A stretch of DNA of 64,000 nucleotides from Flavobacteriales bacterium. Lineage in GTDB: Bacteria > Bacteroidota > Bacteroidia > UBA10329. Made by a program: the position numbers and the translations under genes. Where the stretch lies: assembly GCA_016124845.1 (NCBI GenBank), contig WGMW01000008.1, positions 124,001 to 188,000 of the forward strand, written 5' to 3'. Each line of letters begins with the position of its first letter. Position 1 is the stretch's first letter. This document shows positions 61,979-64,000 of this stretch, piece after piece. The notes under the pieces were generated by a model. It was not told the origin of the DNA, did not search any database, and saw nothing but the letters and a program-made list of their open reading frames with translations.

Positions 61979-64000
61979 TATGGAGTGGGATAGAAATGAC
62001 CATAAACGTGTTTCAAGAATTTCACTTCCTCTTTGTTCAAACGTTTCTCCTTACTACCAGCATGCGCCCAAAGATTCCGATATGAATTGAAATAGGAAAT
62101 CCATTTGGTTTTTTCCGCTTGACTATTGAACTTACCTTCATTCGGTACCCGAATTGAAAAATCCTTTTCAAATGTTGTAAACGTGAGATTCTTAGCGGTC
62201 GGTTCTTTGGTCCAATATTTTTTGATAATCGTCTTATAATCATTTATGTTAAACATGTCGGTCCATTGGATGTCTTTTCTGCCAAGACCCTCTTTGTATT
62301 GACGTTCAATCTCTTCTTCTGCCCGTTTCAAGCATTCTCGCTTGATGTTTCCAATTTCAATGTCCCAATTACTTTCGAATAGAATCTTCAACTTTTCAAG
62401 CACCATTTTTTTCATATGCTTTTCAATTGCCTCACCGTATTTCCGTCCTTCGTCTTGAAGTTCTTCATCCTGTCTTTCCTTCCAATCAACAAGTTCAGGC
62501 GGATTGTAGTCATTGAATGTTGCATTAATCAAGGATTGGAAGTATCGTAACCAAACTATATCCCCACCTGTTCCATAGGATTTCAATATTGGCTCAGATT
62601 CTTTTGGATCGACATTGGAAAGCTGGTCTAAGAGAACCTTCAAGTACTTTTCTATAGCCTCAAATCGGTCTTGCACAGAAGATTTAATGGTCAGATAACC
62701 TGAATCGACCATGTGTTTGTTCAGGTCACCAATTAGCGTTACAAATGCATAAGAACCCCGATTTGAAATGATAAAATACTGTTCTCGTTCAAATATTTCA
62801 GGATAATTATCTTCGATAAACTCATAGCATCGGTTAATGAAACTGATTACGCTTTTTCTCGATTTCTCCATTTCCCGTCCGTGATCGCCATTGGTAATGT
62901 CATATAGACATGCGTTCACAGTTTCCTGCTTGTACTGATTACCCTTAACACTAGGAAGCAGACCAGACTTCAAGAGTGCATTGGCAAAAGGGCTTGCAGA
63001 CAAAAGTGCTTTGTCCTCCCCAAGCGAGATCTTGTTTTGAAGCGGACCTTGAGAGTTGGTGAGACCTTTAATGATTGATGATCTAAGGGCTTTCATTCGA
63101 CTATCAGCCCTATCTGATGCCCAAAATAAATCCTCCTCCAATGTTAGCCTTAGCGTTGGGCTGACGGCCTTTTGGTTTTGGTTGATGTCGAAGAAAATCT
63201 CCAACTGTTCAGTTGAGCTGAGGTTTATGAAAGCCACAACTGGAATGGTGTTGGTTTCGCTGAACTTTGTATCTGCATAACCATACAACCTATGCTGACC
63301 ATCTATCACATAAGCAATGGCGTAGGCATTTGGTATTTTCAGCATACCGAATCTTGAGTGTGTATCACCAGCTCGGTTAGACGGTTCAAACTGCAACTTA
63401 TGCTTCTTCTGACCGAAATTGATGATAATCGAGTTTGGGAAATACCCTCCCTCTGAAATGAATTTTGTAATTCCTTTTAATCTACTCGGCACCAGCAACC
63501 TCTGATAAGTTGGCATTTCAGATTCATTCGCTCGTGTTCGGTGAAGAATGAAACTCATTTTGAGTAAAGTGCTCGGTTCCAAGGAGAACATATAATACCT
63601 CTTGTTCCCCATTTCACCCTCAACAGCTGGGACTTCAATTTTATCTGTATTTATCAATTGATCCTTGAACAGCAATCCCAAAAACTGATATCGAGCTGCA
63701 CCTCGATAGTTTTTAATGAGACTATTGAGATAATCATGGGTACTATCATTGTAAAAGAAAGAACCTGTTTTTCTCAACCTTTGGATATCAACGCTTTCGC
63801 TATCAATCCGCAAGTTTCTAGTGGCGAAAATGTATTTCACTTTTAATTGCTTTCCGAAGACTTGCGAGATGGCTTTTCTAAAACCATCCAATCTCTTTTC
63901 TAAGCCTTCAAACTCTGTCTTCAGAGAATTGGTGCGCTTAGTCTTCTCCGCAGATCGGCACTCTACCAACACTACAGTTTCACCGTCAATGGCAATGACG
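61978..64000 (-). CDS. DGQHR-domain protein with HEPN-like C-terminus (5' truncated by window)
   Basis: At least 673 residues; the frame is open to base 64000 (…AIDGETVVLVECRSAEK precedes the GTG at 63972), so the start lies outside. The first visible residues look like the end of a PD-(D/E)XK nuclease core (D...ECR). The DGQHR motif (YVIDGQHRLYGY) is 224 residues after the GTG, followed by FFDINQNQKAVSP, as in DndB/DGQHR proteins. A helical middle part ends in YRNLWAHAG (Arg and His four residues apart, R-N-x3-H), the RNase motif of HEPN domains. DGQHR proteins are linked to DNA-modification and phage-defence loci. A single-chain nuclease/sensor is possible; neighbours to the right are not visible. 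Confidence 0.8.
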   Translation of the reverse strand, partial: VIAIDGETVVLVECRSAEKTKRTNSLKTEFEGLEKRLDGFRKAISQVFGKQLKVKYIFATRNLRIDSESVDIQRLRKTGSFFYNDSTHDYLNSLIKNYRGAARYQFLGLLFKDQLINTDKIEVPAVEGEMGNKRYYMFSLEPSTLLKMSFILHRTRANESEMPTYQRLLVPSRLKGITKFISEGGYFPNSIIINFGQKKHKLQFEPSNRAGDTHSRFGMLKIPNAYAIAYVIDGQHRLYGYADTKFSETNTIPVVAFINLSSTEQLEIFFDINQNQKAVSPTLRLTLEEDLFWASDRADSRMKALRSSIIKGLTNSQGPLQNKISLGEDKALLSASPFANALLKSGLLPSVKGNQYKQETVNACLYDITNGDHGREMEKSRKSVISFINRCYEFIEDNYPEIFEREQYFIISNRGSYAFVTLIGDLNKHMVDSGYLTIKSSVQDRFEAIEKYLKVLLDQLSNVDPKESEPILKSYGTGGDIVWLRYFQSLINATFNDYNPPELVDWKERQDEELQDEGRKYGEAIEKHMKKMVLEKLKILFESNWDIEIGNIKRECLKRAEEEIERQYKEGLGRKDIQWTDMFNINDYKTIIKKYWTKEPTAKNLTFTTFEKDFSIRVPNEGKFNSQAEKTKWISYFNSYRNLWAHAGSKEKRLNKEEVKFLKHVYGHFYPTP

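Overview
The window reads as chromosome of a Bacteroidota bacterium, most likely a Flavobacteriales-type organism outside the classical Flavobacteriaceae. Reasons: many secreted proteins end in type IX secretion (T9SS) sorting domains or the gliding-motility-associated C-terminal domain; several starts are preceded by the Bacteroidota -7 promoter box TAnnTTTG; atpD-atpC stand apart from the other ATP synthase genes; murA follows a DUF4290 gene; a GwsS/GwsG-type (grasp-with-spasm) RiPP pair is present; and menaquinone is made by the futalosine route (mqnB, mqnD). No tRNA, rRNA, CRISPR array or transposase was seen.

Layout. 1-13.4 kb is core housekeeping: the end of alaS, a PhoD-like phosphatase, a secreted hydrolase, an HTH-less NtrC-type regulator, ppx, an ABC exporter pair, grpE-dnaJ, a TlpA-like thioredoxin, DUF4290-murA and ahcY. 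13.4-22.3 kb holds three large secreted proteins on the minus strand, two of them overlapping glycine-rich PKD paralogues. 22.5-24.7 kb is an operon of pcrB, a YkoF-like thiamine-binding protein, a PnuC-type transporter and a NadR-like kinase. 24.7-28.4 kb is a tightly overlapping five-gene minus-strand operon containing the two grasp-with-spasm maturases (ATP-grasp and SPASM) plus three unrecognised proteins. 28.6-32.4 kb has a fatty-acid transporter, a GxxExxY gene between direct repeats, a divergent Nramp homologue and a bacterial DUF579 protein. A TPP riboswitch drives a TonB receptor at 32.5-35 kb, followed by a secreted copper-monooxygenase-like protein. 37.7-44 kb is mixed housekeeping (ogt, ribF, atpDC, mazG-like). 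44.1-52.7 kb is a plus-strand operon of lipoproteins, a Tat-type DUF1501 protein and a giant repeat protein, probably one cell-surface system. 52.7-54 kb is a small duplication zone of DUF433 genes and dtd fragments. 54-61.7 kb holds an exonuclease/GIY-YIG fusion, a secreted nuclease, thyA-folA, lipoproteins and mqnD/mqnB. The right edge is a 21-bp tandem array next to a truncated DGQHR protein with a HEPN-like C-terminus.

A theme of the window is short repeated or palindromic DNA that has entered or abutted genes. A REP-like element appears to code ten extra residues in ThyA. Two other repeat families form the N-terminal codons of lipoprotein ORFs. A hairpin ends one base before the atpC start, and the ogt start codon lies in a terminator-like loop. 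The best candidates for undescribed biology are the grasp-with-spasm operon without an obvious precursor, the DGQHR-HEPN protein, the 44-52 kb surface operon and the bacterial DUF579 protein. All functions are inferred by reading the sequence; no database search was run.
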